Below, piece by piece: positions 1-11,200 of a stretch of 64,000 bases of DNA. Source of the stretch: Cytidiella melzeri (lineage: Eukaryota > Basidiomycota > Agaricomycetes > Polyporales > Irpicaceae). The translations under genes were made by a program, and so were the position numbers. A model generated the notes under the pieces. It saw nothing but the letters and a program-made list of their open reading frames with translations. It searched no databases and was not told the origin of the DNA. How positions within the stretch are numbered: the first letter of the stretch is position 1; every line of letters starts with the position of its first letter. The stretch spans positions 1 through 64,000 of the forward strand of contig JABYQR010000158.1 in assembly GCA_022592445.1 (NCBI GenBank). Direction: 5' to 3'.

Positions 1-659
1 AAGCACCCGTATCACGTGGCTTAAACGCTCTACATGGCCACGTTACTTGCTACATGGTCACGTTACTTGCTACTGTGTCACACTGACATGTGACTTAGCT
101 TATATAAGACCACATGGCTACAAACCACATGGCTCAGCCCATAGCTAGGGTTTGACGCCATAGATACTGTTCACATGGACTTGTTTTGTTCTTTCCCTAT
201 TGTTCTCTTTATGGAAGGATGTTCTCACAGGTGTGGGAATGGTATATAATAGTTGGTCTCCTTTTAGATAGATTCTCTCACAAGTAGAGTTCTTGGCAGA
301 GTCCAGACAATAGCTATTTTTCTCCTTTAGGTAGTTCTATTGTTCTTTGCTCACACGGCCTCTTGCAAAGCCTGCCCTTAACATGGTCTGTGCGCAGGTC
401 CCTGAAGTCTATATAAGATGCTGCATGTACGCTCCTAGCCCCCCATCTCGACCTCTTGGTCTTTACTGGGCTAGGTAAGCAAACCCCTCTTGTACTACAT
501 AGTGGGTAGTACCCAATACTAACTTGGTCTTTACTGGGCTAGATACTTGAATAAAGTCTGATAGCTGATGAGAGCATTGTGCTTCACGCCTGCCACCACC
601 TCCTCGTCAATTTTCACTTTGTGTCCCTGTTTTTCATATCACGCCCCATCTCCATGTCA
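1..659 (+). repeat. LTR of the 757-bp gypsy family (copy 1, cut by window edge)
   Basis: This is the same sequence as the LTRs of element B further on: it shares the ACATGGCTCAGCCCATAGC block, the repeated CTATTGTTCT motifs, a TATATAAG box near 411-418 and the GGTCTTTACTGGGCTAG pair. It ends in TGTCA at 659, matching the other copies. The 5' terminus lies outside the window, so solo versus element-attached status cannot be decided. No protein-coding potential belongs to it. Confidence 0.85.
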
Positions 660-711
660 ATTCCAGACTTCAGGAATTGTATCTTGCCACTTGCTGGCCA
701 CATTCCCGCAA

Positions 712-1032
712 GTTAGTTTTAGCTTGTTCTAAGATAAGGCTAGACTTTTCCACAAGGTTCTAAGAACTATGAAATCATTTACTAGAATGTTTTACACTAT
801 GACAGCGTAGTTCCAGCATGTTCCACAAGGTTACAGAGAGTTCTATCATGTGATACACAAATAAGGAAAGGAGCACATCAGTGCATCATTGACAAAGGGC
901 ACATCGATTGATAAGCACTTGAATAAGTGCTGGGATAAGCACCTATGTGTGCTTGATATGGTCCCGTCAAAATCCTATCAATACCGTTGCCTGTTAAAGC
1001 AAGTCTTGTAGAAACATTGAGAACCTGTGACA
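712..1032 (-). repeat. Truncated LTR of a second family
   Basis: Reverse-complement similarity to the solo LTR at 24677-25398 is visible in several blocks: the terminal CTGTGACA at 1025-1032, the adjacent AAGTCTTGTAGAAACATTGA, the cluster of 'AAGCACTTGAATAAGTGC' type repeats, and the TTCTATCATGTGATACAC block. Only the first half of that LTR is kept. The upper boundary near 712 is approximate. Confidence 0.7.
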
Positions 1033-1357
1033 TATTGCTGTACATGTACCTGACTAGAATTTGATATCATGTGCTAGCAAGAGTGGAGTTTGAATCTCAG
1101 TCTCAGGGACCTTTGTCAGTAGACTGGCTATAACTTGCTCAATTCCACTTCAATTGACAGGAGTTTTGTACTAGTATGTTGCTGCAAGATAGGGCTATTC
1201 AATGGTGTATATTATGTATAGCTTTGTACCCATATGCAGTCCGTAAAATTCAAAAAGTGCATTTTGTTTGCAAAAGTGATTTGATACAAAGTTATCAAAG
1301 TCAGTTCGATGCCATCAACTGTATTTCATGCTTTGATATTGACAGGGTTACTGTCTG

Positions 1358-2074
1358 TGTCACAGAGACAGAGCTCAACGCAGCAACTAGGGACACAATG
1401 TGGAAGACAATGACAAGGTGGTGGCAGGTGTGTAGCAAAATGCTCTCACCAACTATAAACCTTATTCAGGTATCTAGCCCAGTAAAGCCCAAGTTAGTAT
1501 TGACACTACCTGCCATGTAGTACAAGAGGGGGTTGCTTACCTAGCCCAGTAAAGACCAAGAGATTGAGATGGGGGGCTAGGAGTGTACATGTGGCTGCTT
1601 ATATAGACTTCAGAGCCTGTGCACTGACCAGGCTTGGCATGAAGTTGTGTGGGAAGCAAGAACAAAACTACTACCTAAAGGAGAGCAATAGCTATTGTCT
1701 GGACTCTTCCAAGACCTCCACCCGTGAGAGAATCTGTCTAAAAAGAGACCAGTTATTGTATTCCATTCCCACACCCGTGAGAATTCTCTACCATAAAAAG
1801 AACAATAGCAAAAGAACAACAGGAGTCCATGTGAAAAGTATCTATGATGTCAAACCCTAGCTATGGGCTGAGCCATGTGGTCTTACATAAGCTGAGTCAC
1901 GCGCCAGTGTGATGTAGCAGCAAGTAACGTAACCATTTAGAGCATCTAAGCCACGTGATACGGGTGCTTAATAACCGTGCAAGGGGTTTTGCAGAGAGGG
2001 TTGCAACCAGGTTGCAAAGGGAAAAACAACAGGTAAAATGCGAAAAGTGAGGGCTAGTCAGGCCATCCACAACA
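1358..2074 (-). repeat. Solo LTR of the 757-bp gypsy family (copy 2)
   Basis: On the plus strand it starts TGTCACAGAGACAGAGCTC and ends GGCCATCCACAACA, i.e. a reversed copy of the family LTR. Flanking 5-mers are GTCTG (1353-1357) and GTTTG (2075-2079), a target duplication with one mismatch. No internal retrotransposon sequence lies on either side, so it is a solo LTR left by LTR-LTR recombination. It is more diverged than the copies flanking element B. Confidence 0.8.
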
Positions 2075-3302
2075 GTTTGTATTTGCATCAATGTGCTGGA
2101 GCACACTGGAACAATTTTTTTTCATTCTTCAGGAGATGTAACATTAACAGGACACATGTAACATATTATTGGAGCTGATTCTATCAAAATATTCTTCACC
2201 CCTTTGTTCTTAGAGCATGTAAGTCATGTTTTACATCACCAAATGAGCTCTACAACTAATTGTTGCATCAGCAGTAAACACTGCACAAGATTGATGACAA
2301 GATATATGAAGCCCCTTGCTACCATTGATGGCAGCCATTGTTAGGGCATGCTTGCTTTTCTAAAAACTCAACTTACTGGGTGTATAGCATTCACTTTAAC
2401 CCAGATCAAGTTGCCTACCAAAAGTGTCACCAATAGCAAATGCACTTACTAAAGCCAATATTCATGACCAGAGTACTTCGCAAGGCTATTATTATCAGGA
2501 ACAAAATCACTTGTTCAAGTAACTATCAGAGGCTATATGACTTATTCAATTCAAAATCAGTGCCATGATTACTCGTCAAGATGGCTATTCTAAAACCACT
2601 GAGTCACACTGCTACCAGTGGCTAATTTACTTACTAGTGTTTGACTTAAACAGTGCAATGTCATCCAACCTTCAGGAATTGCACTTGCTGCTTGCCAGCC
2701 CTGCTAACGCTAGTGGAGAATCAATCCAAATGTCTAGAGCATATACAGTCACCATATGTCACAGCATTTGAATGCACCATTGAGAACTTGCCAATTGAGC
2801 AAGGCTTAATCTGATCACATGATTGGGACCAAACTTCCAATCATTCCGGCCTTCTCCCACTGCTACCTCGCGCACCCATCACCACATGCTCCCAACCAAA
2901 CCCCAAGCCCATTTACAATCCTGTCATATGATCATCTCCATTCAGCCTTATGTTGTACTTCGCACTTCAGCTGCATACCAACTCTGATCCAATTCATACC
3001 ACTGAACACTTACCCTTATCATTTCCCTGTACACATCTCCTATCGGACTTCTAAGTTGTAGTAGCATATAAGCTGACCCAACTTGTACAGTGGAAGCCTT
3101 GAGTTTTAATATCCAATCAGATTTCCCACTTCTGCTGCATTCTACTTCACTAGCTGAAGTAGTCTTACTTGTTGTAGCGTGACCTTATTTCCCTGTCTGA
3201 TTCAACCAATCTGATCCAAATCTGAATTCAGTCATCAGAGGACAAACCTCTAGTCTAGTTAAGTCCAAATTTGAGTCCGAGAGTTATTGAGAGGCACAGC
3301 TT
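2075..3302. other. AT-rich stretch without a recognisable gene
   Basis: Only short reading frames of under 85 codons occur and none shows a domain, splice pattern or codon bias I can support. The segment separates the solo LTR at 1358-2074 from the 5' LTR of element A. It may be host intergenic DNA or old, unrecognisable repeat. Confidence 0.5.
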
Positions 3303-4019
3303 TGTTGTGGATGGCCTGACTAGCCCTTAATTTTTGCAATTTACCTCTTGTTTTTATCTGTAAAACTCCTTTTCAGGTCTATTAAGCGCCAGTATCACGT
3401 GGCTTAGACGCTCCACACGGTCACATTACTTGCTACTACGTCACACTGGCATGTGCCTTAGCTTAAGTAAGACCACATGGCTACAAGCACATGGCTCAGC
3501 CCATAGCTAGGGTTTGACGTCATTGATACTGTTCACATGGACTCCTTTTGTTCTTTCCCTATTGTTCTCTTTATGGAAGGATGTTCTCACAGGTGTGAGA
3601 CTGGAATACAATAGTTGGCCTCCTTTTAGATAGTTTCCCTCACGAGTAGAGGTCTTGGCAGAGTCCAGACAATAGCTATTGTTCTCCTTTAGGTAGTTCT
3701 ATTGTTCTTCGTTCACACGGCTTTTTGCAAAGCATGCCCTTAACATAGTCTGTGCGCAGGTCCCTGAAGTCTATATAAGCAGCTGCATGTACGCTCCTAG
3801 CCCCCATCTCGACCTCTTGGTCTTTACTGGGCTAGGTAAGCAAAACCCCTCTTGTACTACATAGCGGGTAGTATCAATCTAACTTGGTCTTTACTGGGCT
3901 AGATACTTGTAAAAAGTCTGATAGCTGGTGAGAGAACTGTGCTACACGCCTGCCACCACCACCTTGTCAATATCCACATCGTGTCCCCATCTGTCATGTC
4001 GAGCCCTGTCTCCCTGTCA
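3303..4019 (+). repeat. 5' LTR of gypsy element A (copy 3)
   Basis: Starts TGTTGTGGATGGCC and ends CTCCCTGTCA; the leader that follows (from 4020) is shared with element B. Compared with the copy at 17105-17861 it lacks about 37 bp after the AAAACTCC block near 3366-3373. A TATATAAG box lies at 3772-3779, upstream of the region where transcription would start. Confidence 0.85.
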
Positions 4020-4165
4020 TTAGGTCGAGATTGTTGTGTAAACCCTGGGTCCCCCACTCTGACCGTTTTTAAAAGTTTATTCCTGTTTGACGAGTACGTT
4101 TCCGGTCTCCCCATACTGTTGAGCTACACTTACGTCATCTGTTTCTACCCCCTGCGCGTTGTTTA

Positions 4166-4894
4166 GTGCCTAAAGACACACGCCCTCGTTTCTCTAAGAC
4201 CCTCTCTACCACTGAGCCTCAGCTCAAGAGGTGTCTTCCACCATCTTTCCTTGACGCTCTTGCTGACAAGCGGAAGAGCGGTCAACCTCATCGCTGGTCT
4301 GACAAAGACCTGGTCACCGTCGCGAAGTACGTGTCCAAGAAGCCGCCTGTCAAAGGCGTCACCCTCACCATCCCCTCATACAAGGAAAATTGCCAACTCC
4401 GCGCCTCCGCACGAGCATACAGAGAACGAGCTGCTGAGGAGCGTGACCGCACCTTAGCTGAGCAACAGACCCACCAGCTCACCCTTGCAGAGCGACTAGC
4501 AAAGCTCCCTGCACCAACTCCTGCCCCTGCTGCACCAAAGCCGGTGTTGATTGACTTCAAGAAGTTGTCACCGGTTGATCTCGTAGGCATCTTCAGGCCA
4601 AAACATACCGCCGTCCACACTCGATTGCAAGCTCTCACTGAGCTTGAAGAACTTCTAAATTGCGCAAACCCTGACCATTGTCGTGCCTTGCTCCATCTTG
4701 TCAACAAGGTTGATTGTCTCCTCAACCGAGTCGACGATCTCGCACCTGTCACAGCAGACCGTGAGTGGCAGCTCCTGGATTGGGGTTGCAAAGCAATTGG
4801 GAAAGTTTCTTTCAAGCAGCTTTGTAAAAACTACAATAGAGTTCTAGCGCAACTTAACGTAGTCAATAGTGATAGCTACTTTGAGTGGATCTAG
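4166..4894 (+). CDS. Upstream ORF of gypsy element A, unknown function
   Basis: A 242-codon frame lies between the LTR and gag. It opens at a GTG (VPKD...) and has no ATG near its start, so the true start is unclear; it may be spliced or begin at an unusual codon. The protein is basic, with an Ala/Pro-rich middle (about residues 100-125, 'APTPAPAAPKP') and a charged coiled-coil-like N-terminal half ('RAYRERAAEERDRTLAEQQ'). The same frame occurs in element B at 13513-14240, with one break, so it is a family feature. It overlaps the next frame by ten bases. I do not recognise a domain; it could be an N-terminal gag extension or an accessory protein. Confidence 0.5.
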   Translation: MPKDTRPRFSKTLSTTEPQLKRCLPPSFLDALADKRKSGQPHRWSDKDLVTVAKYVSKKPPVKGVTLTIPSYKENCQLRASARAYRERAAEERDRTLAEQQTHQLTLAERLAKLPAPTPAPAAPKPVLIDFKKLSPVDLVGIFRPKHTAVHTRLQALTELEELLNCANPDHCRALLHLVNKVDCLLNRVDDLAPVTADREWQLLDWGCKAIGKVSFKQLCKNYNRVLAQLNVVNSDSYFEWI

Positions 4895-5127
4895 ACAGTC
4901 CACAGTTTTTGCCCACCACATCTTGCGAAAATTATACACATTTCTTCGATTCGAACACGGTCACAGAAGACCACTTCCACGAAGGCCTATTCTACGGGTG
5001 TGACGAACAACTGTGCCCAAATTGGTACACTCCAGCAGACCCAACAGAAGCAGTCAACAGCAAATACTACTCTGAGCATCACCAGACTCCAAACAAAGAC
5101 AATCTCCGCCTCATCACTAAGAAAGAT

Positions 5128-6369
5128 ATGGATCCTAGCGCTGCTCCCGACGCCGCCCCAGCTGTCGCTGCCAACCTGAGTGCTCAGGACATCCTTAACA
5201 TGTTCGGGTCCTGACACAAAGAATGGTGGACCTCACCAATCAGGTAGCTGCCTTGACAGCAGCTCAGGCACCAGCCGTTGCCGCTGCCACGCACACTTCT
5301 TGGGAGAGAAGCATTGTTGAGAAACCAGTCTCCTTCAAGGGGAAAACATCATCGGAAGCTAGGCTCTTCCGCCACGCGTTCATAGTCTGGGAGCAAAATC
5401 AAGGAAAGGCGTTCTTCCAGCAGGACGCGCAAGGCCAGGTCCGGTTGGACAACAATGGCGCAAGGATCTTCGATCCTCACAAACTCATCACCAGTGCACT
5501 GTTGTTCATGCAAGACAACACCGCCGACTGGGCTCGCCCTCATATTGAGGAGCTAGCAAACAGCAAAGCAGCTTTTGGCAACAGCTGGGACACCTTCATC
5601 GAGGTGTTCAAAGCCAAATTTGAGCCCATTGACACTGTTATGGAGGCAAAGACGGAAGATTGCCAATATGAAGCAGGGCAATAAGACCTTTGCCGCTCAT
5701 ATCTCCAAGTTTGAGACCTGGGCCCCTTGTACTGGCTGGAGCCAGCAGGACCTCCTCGATTGCCTCAAGTCGAGCTTGAGCACCGAGTACTTGCAGCGCG
5801 TCTCGTACTTCCAAACTCACGCCGCCACCTACGACGCGCTTAAAGAGCAGTGCAAGGCGGTCAATGCCCAGCTTCCCGACCTCCGCAACAGCGCAGGCAA
5901 GGTTATGGTGGACAGTTCCTTCGGACACGGCAAGTCCCACCAGCAAGCGTTCCGCGATCCCAATGAAATGGAGATTGACGCGTCCCGCTTTTCCGCCTCT
6001 TTTCACTCGCTCTTTGCGGGTCTGGGCAAGCAGGAGATCTTCCAGAAATGGAAGAAGGAGATAAGCAAGCGCTGCTCGGTTTGTGGATCCGAGAACCACA
6101 AAAAGAGGGACTCGAAGCACCCCGATGACCCGGTCTGCAACCACTGCGGTGGCACCGGTCACTGGGGGGCAGTTTGTCTCAAACGGCTCCAAGGCGTCCC
6201 TAAGGGACAAAAGGTTGCTGCTACCTTGTTGACATCGTTGACTACTACTGCAGCCAAGCAAGACGTGTTCAACAACAAGGATGCTAAGATTGCTGCACTC
6301 AAGGACATGCTTGACATTCAAAAGAAGCAAATGGATGAAATGGCAGCCAAAATCAACGCGGTTTTTTGA
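5128..6369 (+). pseudogene. Gag of gypsy element A, frameshifted
   Basis: The gag polyprotein begins at ATG 5128 (MDPSAAP...), matching MDPNQPAAP in element B. It holds the capsid-like retrotransposon gag domain ('KTSSEARLFRHAFIVWEQ', 'NSWDTFIEVFKAKFEP') and, near the end, a CCHC zinc knuckle (CNHCGGTGHWGAVC) that would bind RNA. A stop at 5212-5214 comes from a one-base loss relative to B, where the frame reads on into LTQRMVDL. A second frame change lies near 5655-5690. The stop TGA at 6367-6369 overlaps the pol frame after a run of six T. Assembly of virus-like particles by this copy is not expected. Confidence 0.8.
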
Positions 6370-7339
6370 AGAGGACTTGTGACACAGCCGCAGCTGCGAG
6401 TCCCCCAGATACCCTGTCCCTGTCTCCTTCGTCGTCCTCCTCGTCTTCTGCCTTGTCTTCCTCGTGTACAACGTCTACTCCATGCCCGTCGTCTACTATC
6501 TCCTCATGTACTATATTGTTGCTAGATCAGTTATCATCTCATTTCTGTGTACATGTACTAGTTGAAAATCTGAATAGAAGCATTCGCGTTCCTGCTATGA
6601 TCCATTCAGGAGCTACTGCTTTATTCATCAGCCACCAGTTTGTCAAGAAGCATAAGATTATTCAGCACCCGCTCGAAAGGGTTATCTCATTGCATAACAT
6701 TGACGGAACTAAGAATAAAGCTGGTGGATTAACGCACTTTGTTCACCTTACACTCACAGTCGGAGATCATACGGAAAAGGCAGAGTTTCTCGTCACGGAC
6801 TTAGGTCCAGAAGCCGTCATTCTTGGGCTACAATGGCTCAAGCGCGTAAACCCTACCGTCAACAGGGAAAAAGGAGAAATGACAATTCTGAGCGGCTCGG
6901 AAGAATCTCCTGACGAACCTTTCCAAAAGGTTGACGGTAATCGCAAAGAACGTAGGCAGTGGGTCAAAGCCGGTATTATCCAAGACACCACTGACAAAGT
7001 CTGGTGTATGGCTGGCTTCACCTACTCTACTAAGCTTGCTGCCGAAGCAAACAAAGCTAAAGCTCAGTGCTCCTTCAAAGACATTGTTCTATCAGAGCAC
7101 CATAGACACGCTAAAGTCTTCTCTGAGGAAGAGTCTAATCGGCTACCCCAGCATCAGCCCTGGGACCATTCGATTGATCTCAAACCAGACGCTCCTGAGA
7201 CCATCAAATCAAAAGTTTACCCTATGCCCCTGAATGAACAAGCCGAGCTTGACAAGTTCATTCAGGAGAACCTATCAAAAGGTTACATCACACCTTTTAA
7301 GTCTCCGATGGCTTTTCGAGTCTTCTTCATCAAAAAGAA
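6366..7339 (+). pseudogene. Protease and partial reverse transcriptase of gypsy element A
   Basis: This frame has no ATG at its start and lies -1 to gag, so it would be made by frameshifting at the T6 run (6361-6366). After a Ser/Thr-rich linker comes a retropepsin fold: MIHSGATALFIS, then LGPEAVILGLQWLKRVNP. The catalytic Asp of the usual DSG motif is His here (HSGA), and element B has the same change. The RT N-terminus follows (LPQHQPWDHSIDLKPDAP, KGYITPFKSPMAFRVFFIKK) and is cut off before the catalytic YXDD. The frame then runs into antisense LTR sequence of element B, so residues past 7339 are not retroviral. Confidence 0.8.
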
Positions 7340-8099
7340 TGACACGGAGACAAGGCTCGACGTGACAGACAGGGACACAAAGTGGATATCGACGAGGAGG
7401 TGGTGGCAGGCGTGTAGCACAATGCTCTCACCCGCTATCAGACTTTATACAAGTTATCTAGCCCAGTAAAGACCAAGTTAGCATTGATACTACTCGCTAT
7501 GTAGTACAAGAGGGGTGTTGCTTACCTAGCCCAGTAAAGACCAAGAGGTCGAGATGGGGGCTAGGAGCGTACATGCAGCTGCTTATATAGACTTCAGGGA
7601 CCTGCGCACAGACCATGTTAAGGGCAGGCTTTGCAAGAAGCCATGGGAACGAAGAACAAAAGAACTACCTAAAGGAGAACAATAGCTATTGTCTAGACCT
7701 TGCCAAGAACTCTACCCGTGAGAGAATCTATCTAAAAGGAGACCAACTATTGTATTCCATTCCCACACCTGTGAGAACATCCTTCCATAAAGAGCACAAT
7801 AGGGAAAGAACAATAAGGAGCCCATGTGGACAGTATCTATGACGTCAAACCCTAGCTATGGGCTGAGCCATGTGCTTGTAGCCATGTGGTCTTACTTAAG
7901 CTAAGTCACATGCCAGTGTGACGTAGTAGCAAGTAATGTGACCGTGTGGAGTATCTAAGCCACGTGATACGGGCGCTTAATAGACGTGAAAAGGGAGTTT
8001 ATGCAGAGAAGGTTGCAACTGAGCTGCAGCCCGGAGTTTTACAGATAAAAACAAGAGGTAAATTGCGGAAATTAAGGGCTAGTCAGGTCATCCATGACA
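7340..8099 (-). repeat. 3' LTR of gypsy element B (copy 4)
   Basis: Plus-strand ends are TGACACGGAGACAAGGCTCG and GTCATCCATGACA, the reversed family LTR. It directly abuts the broken reverse transcriptase of element A at 7339. An antisense 75-codon frame inside it (7615-7842) recurs in other young copies but is not a gene by any other evidence. Confidence 0.88.
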
Positions 8100-8116
8100 T
8101 TACCCCCCTCCTAAAA
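8100..8116 (-). promoter_or_regulatory. Polypurine tract of element B
   Basis: Read on the minus strand the bases next to the 3' LTR are TTTTAGGAGGGGGGTAA, followed by TGTCATGG, the LTR start. A purine run immediately upstream of the 3' LTR is where plus-strand DNA synthesis is primed in LTR retrotransposons. The solo LTR at 17105 lacks such a tract. Confidence 0.75.
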
Positions 8117-8264
8117 TTGAGCATCCTCACGAAGCATCACTGTGCTGTGGTGATAGAGGTCTTCTACCCGTCTACAGGGATTCAGCAGAATTGCCCCGAT
8201 TGTCTAGTCAGAAGGATGCTAGGAAGTTTCTCCCCTTCTGGTGTCGTTGACTCGACGTTACCCG

Positions 8265-11200
8265 TCAGTGTGATGTTCTTGAGATATCCAGACCAATGTG
8301 TTTCCCTTCATCCCAGCTAAGATCGTATGTAGATGGATAGATCGTGCGAAGGAAAGCGGGGTTGGTCTGGGTATTGAATTCCCAAAAGTGCAAGCGGAGA
8401 TCTGCAAAGAGTGAAGCTTTGATGACCCGGGGCACTCCGGGGTTTGCTTTGTAGAAGTCGTCAATTGCTTCTTGACTATTCTCGAGGTTTTCTATTGGTT
8501 CCCAGCTATTGTGTCCGTCTGAATACCCTTCCCATTTGACAAGGAATTGCAATTTCTTCCAGCGTCCGTGTAGCCTGCTGTCTAACACCTTCTCAACGAC
8601 GTACTGCTCTTCTCCTTGTATGACAATAGGATCAGGAGGTGGAGGTACGTCTTTGCCGTTGTCGTGCCAGGGACTTAGACGGTTGATGTGGCAGACGGGG
8701 TGAAGTCGGAGATAGCTGGGTAGCTCGAGTTTGTAATCAAGATCGCCAATGCGTTCGATGACCTTGTACGGGCCGAGTTGTTGAGGACCGAGTTTAGGGG
8801 TAGCCTGATGGATCTGGACGTTCTTAGCGTTTAGCCAGACCATGTCCCCTACTTCGAAGACGCATGGAGAGCGCTTCTCAGACTCATAGAGTTGCTTCAT
8901 CTTTTCTTTGCTTAGACGAAGAGCTGCTTCGGTCTCTTTGCGTACTCGAGCCATATTGTCAAGGCGCTCATCGAGTGATGGGATATTGCTTCTCTTGCCA
9001 ACTGGTATGGTGAAGTCGGGGCGATATCCGTAGATGACCTCAAATGGTGTTTGTGAATTACCCGCATGTACTCGCGAGTTGAGTGCAAACTCAGCCGCCG
9101 GCAGATGATCGACCCAGTCGTCTTGTCGTTGCTGACAGAATAGACGCAGGTATTGTTTGATATCCTGGTTTTTGCGTTCGACTTTGCCATTTCTTTGCGG
9201 ATGATAGGCGGTTGTAAAACCAGTCTCTATGCCTAAGCGGTGATAGAGCGCACGCATGAAACGCGCTGCAAACTGGGGTCCTCAGTCATAGAACACCTTC
9301 TTGGGAATGCCGTGAAGTTGGAATACTTCTTTGTAATGTAGATCGGCAATCCCCTCAGCGTTAACCTTAGTGGTGGTAGGGATGATGTGCGTTTGATCGG
9401 AGTAATGGTCGACGTAGACTGCAATCAAATCAAATCCCTTAGAAGGTGGTAGCTGAGTGATGATATCTACTCCGACATGTTCCCAAGGTCTGGCCGGAGT
9501 TTCCTGAGGCTGTAGTACTGCTTTAGAGTGCAGAGCTGACTTATAGCGTTGACAGCGATCACAACCTAGTACGTAAGTCTCAACAAAGGCATTCATCTTT
9601 GGCCACCAATAGTGTTGTGAGACTAGCTCTAGTCATGGCAAGATTTGACAATTTCGTGACGGAGCTCTTTGTTGTTAGAGATGTAGAGTTTTCCCTTGTA
9701 ATAGATGAGCCCGTCACTCTCTTCCCATTCGAGTAAACCGCCGACAAGTTTGCGAGGACCCTTCTTGCAAAAGGTAGCGAGAGCTTGTGCGACTTCTGCT
9801 TCTTGCTCCGTGCATTCTTGGATCTTTGGCTTGAGTGGAGAAGCAGTGGCGAGTGCACTGGTAGCAAGGATCCGGAAGTGTTCCGGTTTCAGTACCACCT
9901 AATCCTTGTTGTCTTCTTTGTCTGTGACAGCGTGAGAGTGAAGACGAGAGAGAGGATCAGCGTGTATCATGGTACTACCGGGCTTGTGTACCAACACGAA
10001 GTCAAAGTCAGCCAAAAGTAATGACCAACGTGCTTGACCTTGAGTGAGGTGTTGCGCAGTCTTCCAGTACTGCAGGTTTGCGTGATCTGTCCAGAACTCA
10101 AACGGTTCCTTGAGCCCCTTAAGGTAGTGGCGCCAATTTTTGAGAGCTTCGGTGATGGCTTACATCTCCCAATCAAAGATTTCGTAATTACGTTCTGCTT
10201 CAGTCATAGATGCGGACCAGTAGGCAATAGGGTGGTAGAATCCATCTTCCTTTGATTTCTGGGAGATGATTCCGCCAGTCGCATAGCCCGAAGCATCGAC
10301 TTCTAGACGTGTAGGGAGTTCAGGGTCCCAGACTGCCAAGATAGGCTTAGTGGTAAAGGCCTTCTTTAGCAACATGAAGGCAGTCTCTTGTGCTGGACCC
10401 CAGACGAACGGTACGTCCTTCTTAGTAAGGTCGTGTAGGGGTCGCGCGTGCTTTGAGAAGTCTTGGATGAAGCGTTGGTAGAAGTTGGAAAACCCTATGA
10501 ACCCTCTAACTTCTTTGAGGTTCTTGGGTGTGGGCCATGTAGAAACTGCTTGGACTTTGACAGGGTCCATAGCTACTTCGCTGGCGCGAATGATCAATCC
10601 AAGGTACTTGATCTCACATTTCTCAAACTCGCACTTTTCCGGACAAAGATACATATCATGTTGCTGAATTCGCTCGAGGACTTCATGAACAACCTTGCGG
10701 TGCTCCGTCAGGTTGTTGCTCCAGATCAAGATGTCATCTAGATAGACAGCCACCTTGCCCTCGGCAACAAGGTTGGCAAAGATGTTGTCCATCAGAGCTT
10801 GGAAGGTAGCGGGTGAGTCTGTGAGACCGAAGAACATGACTTTAGGCTCGAAAAGTCCTTGGTTGGTAACGAAAGCCGCTTTGTACTCATCTCCTCCTTT
10901 GATGCAGACATTGTGGTATCCCCAACGAACATCGAATTTGGTGAAGATCTTTGCACCCTTGAGCTTGTTGATGATGTCAGTGGCAAGCGGTAGAGGGTAG
11001 CGGTTCTTCACAGTGATGTCGTTGAGTTTACAATAGTCCTGAATAAGTCGGAGTTTGTTATCCTTCTTTTTGATGAAGAAGACTGGAGAAGCCATTGGAG
11101 ACTTGGAAGGCGTGATGTAACCTTTCGCTAGGTTCTCCTGAATGAACTTGTCAAGCTCGGCTTGTTCGTTCAGGGGCATAGGATAAACTTTTGATTTGAT

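Larger units (their letters stand above)
3303..7339 (+). mobile_element. Gypsy element A, 3'-truncated chromovirus-family copy
   Basis: Order on the plus strand: LTR (3303-4019), leader, upstream ORF (4166-4894), gag (5128-6369), then protease and the start of reverse transcriptase (6366-7339). The element stops abruptly in reverse transcriptase, just after the conserved FFIKK motif, where the outer end of element B's 3' LTR begins. RNase H, integrase, chromodomain and 3' LTR are missing. No 5-bp target duplication links 7335-7339 with the far side of B at 15144, so the junction looks like recombination or deletion rather than simple insertion of B into A. Confidence 0.8.

Noticed and set aside
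2819..3061. 80-codon frame as a small secreted protein
   Set aside because: No signal-peptide pattern and only open by chance in AT-rich DNA.
4288..4815. 175-codon minus-strand frame
   Set aside because: Antisense shadow of the upstream ORF of element A.
5638..6471. 277-codon minus-strand frame
   Set aside because: It lies opposite the gag gene of element A, which has clear capsid and zinc-knuckle motifs; the antisense frame has none.
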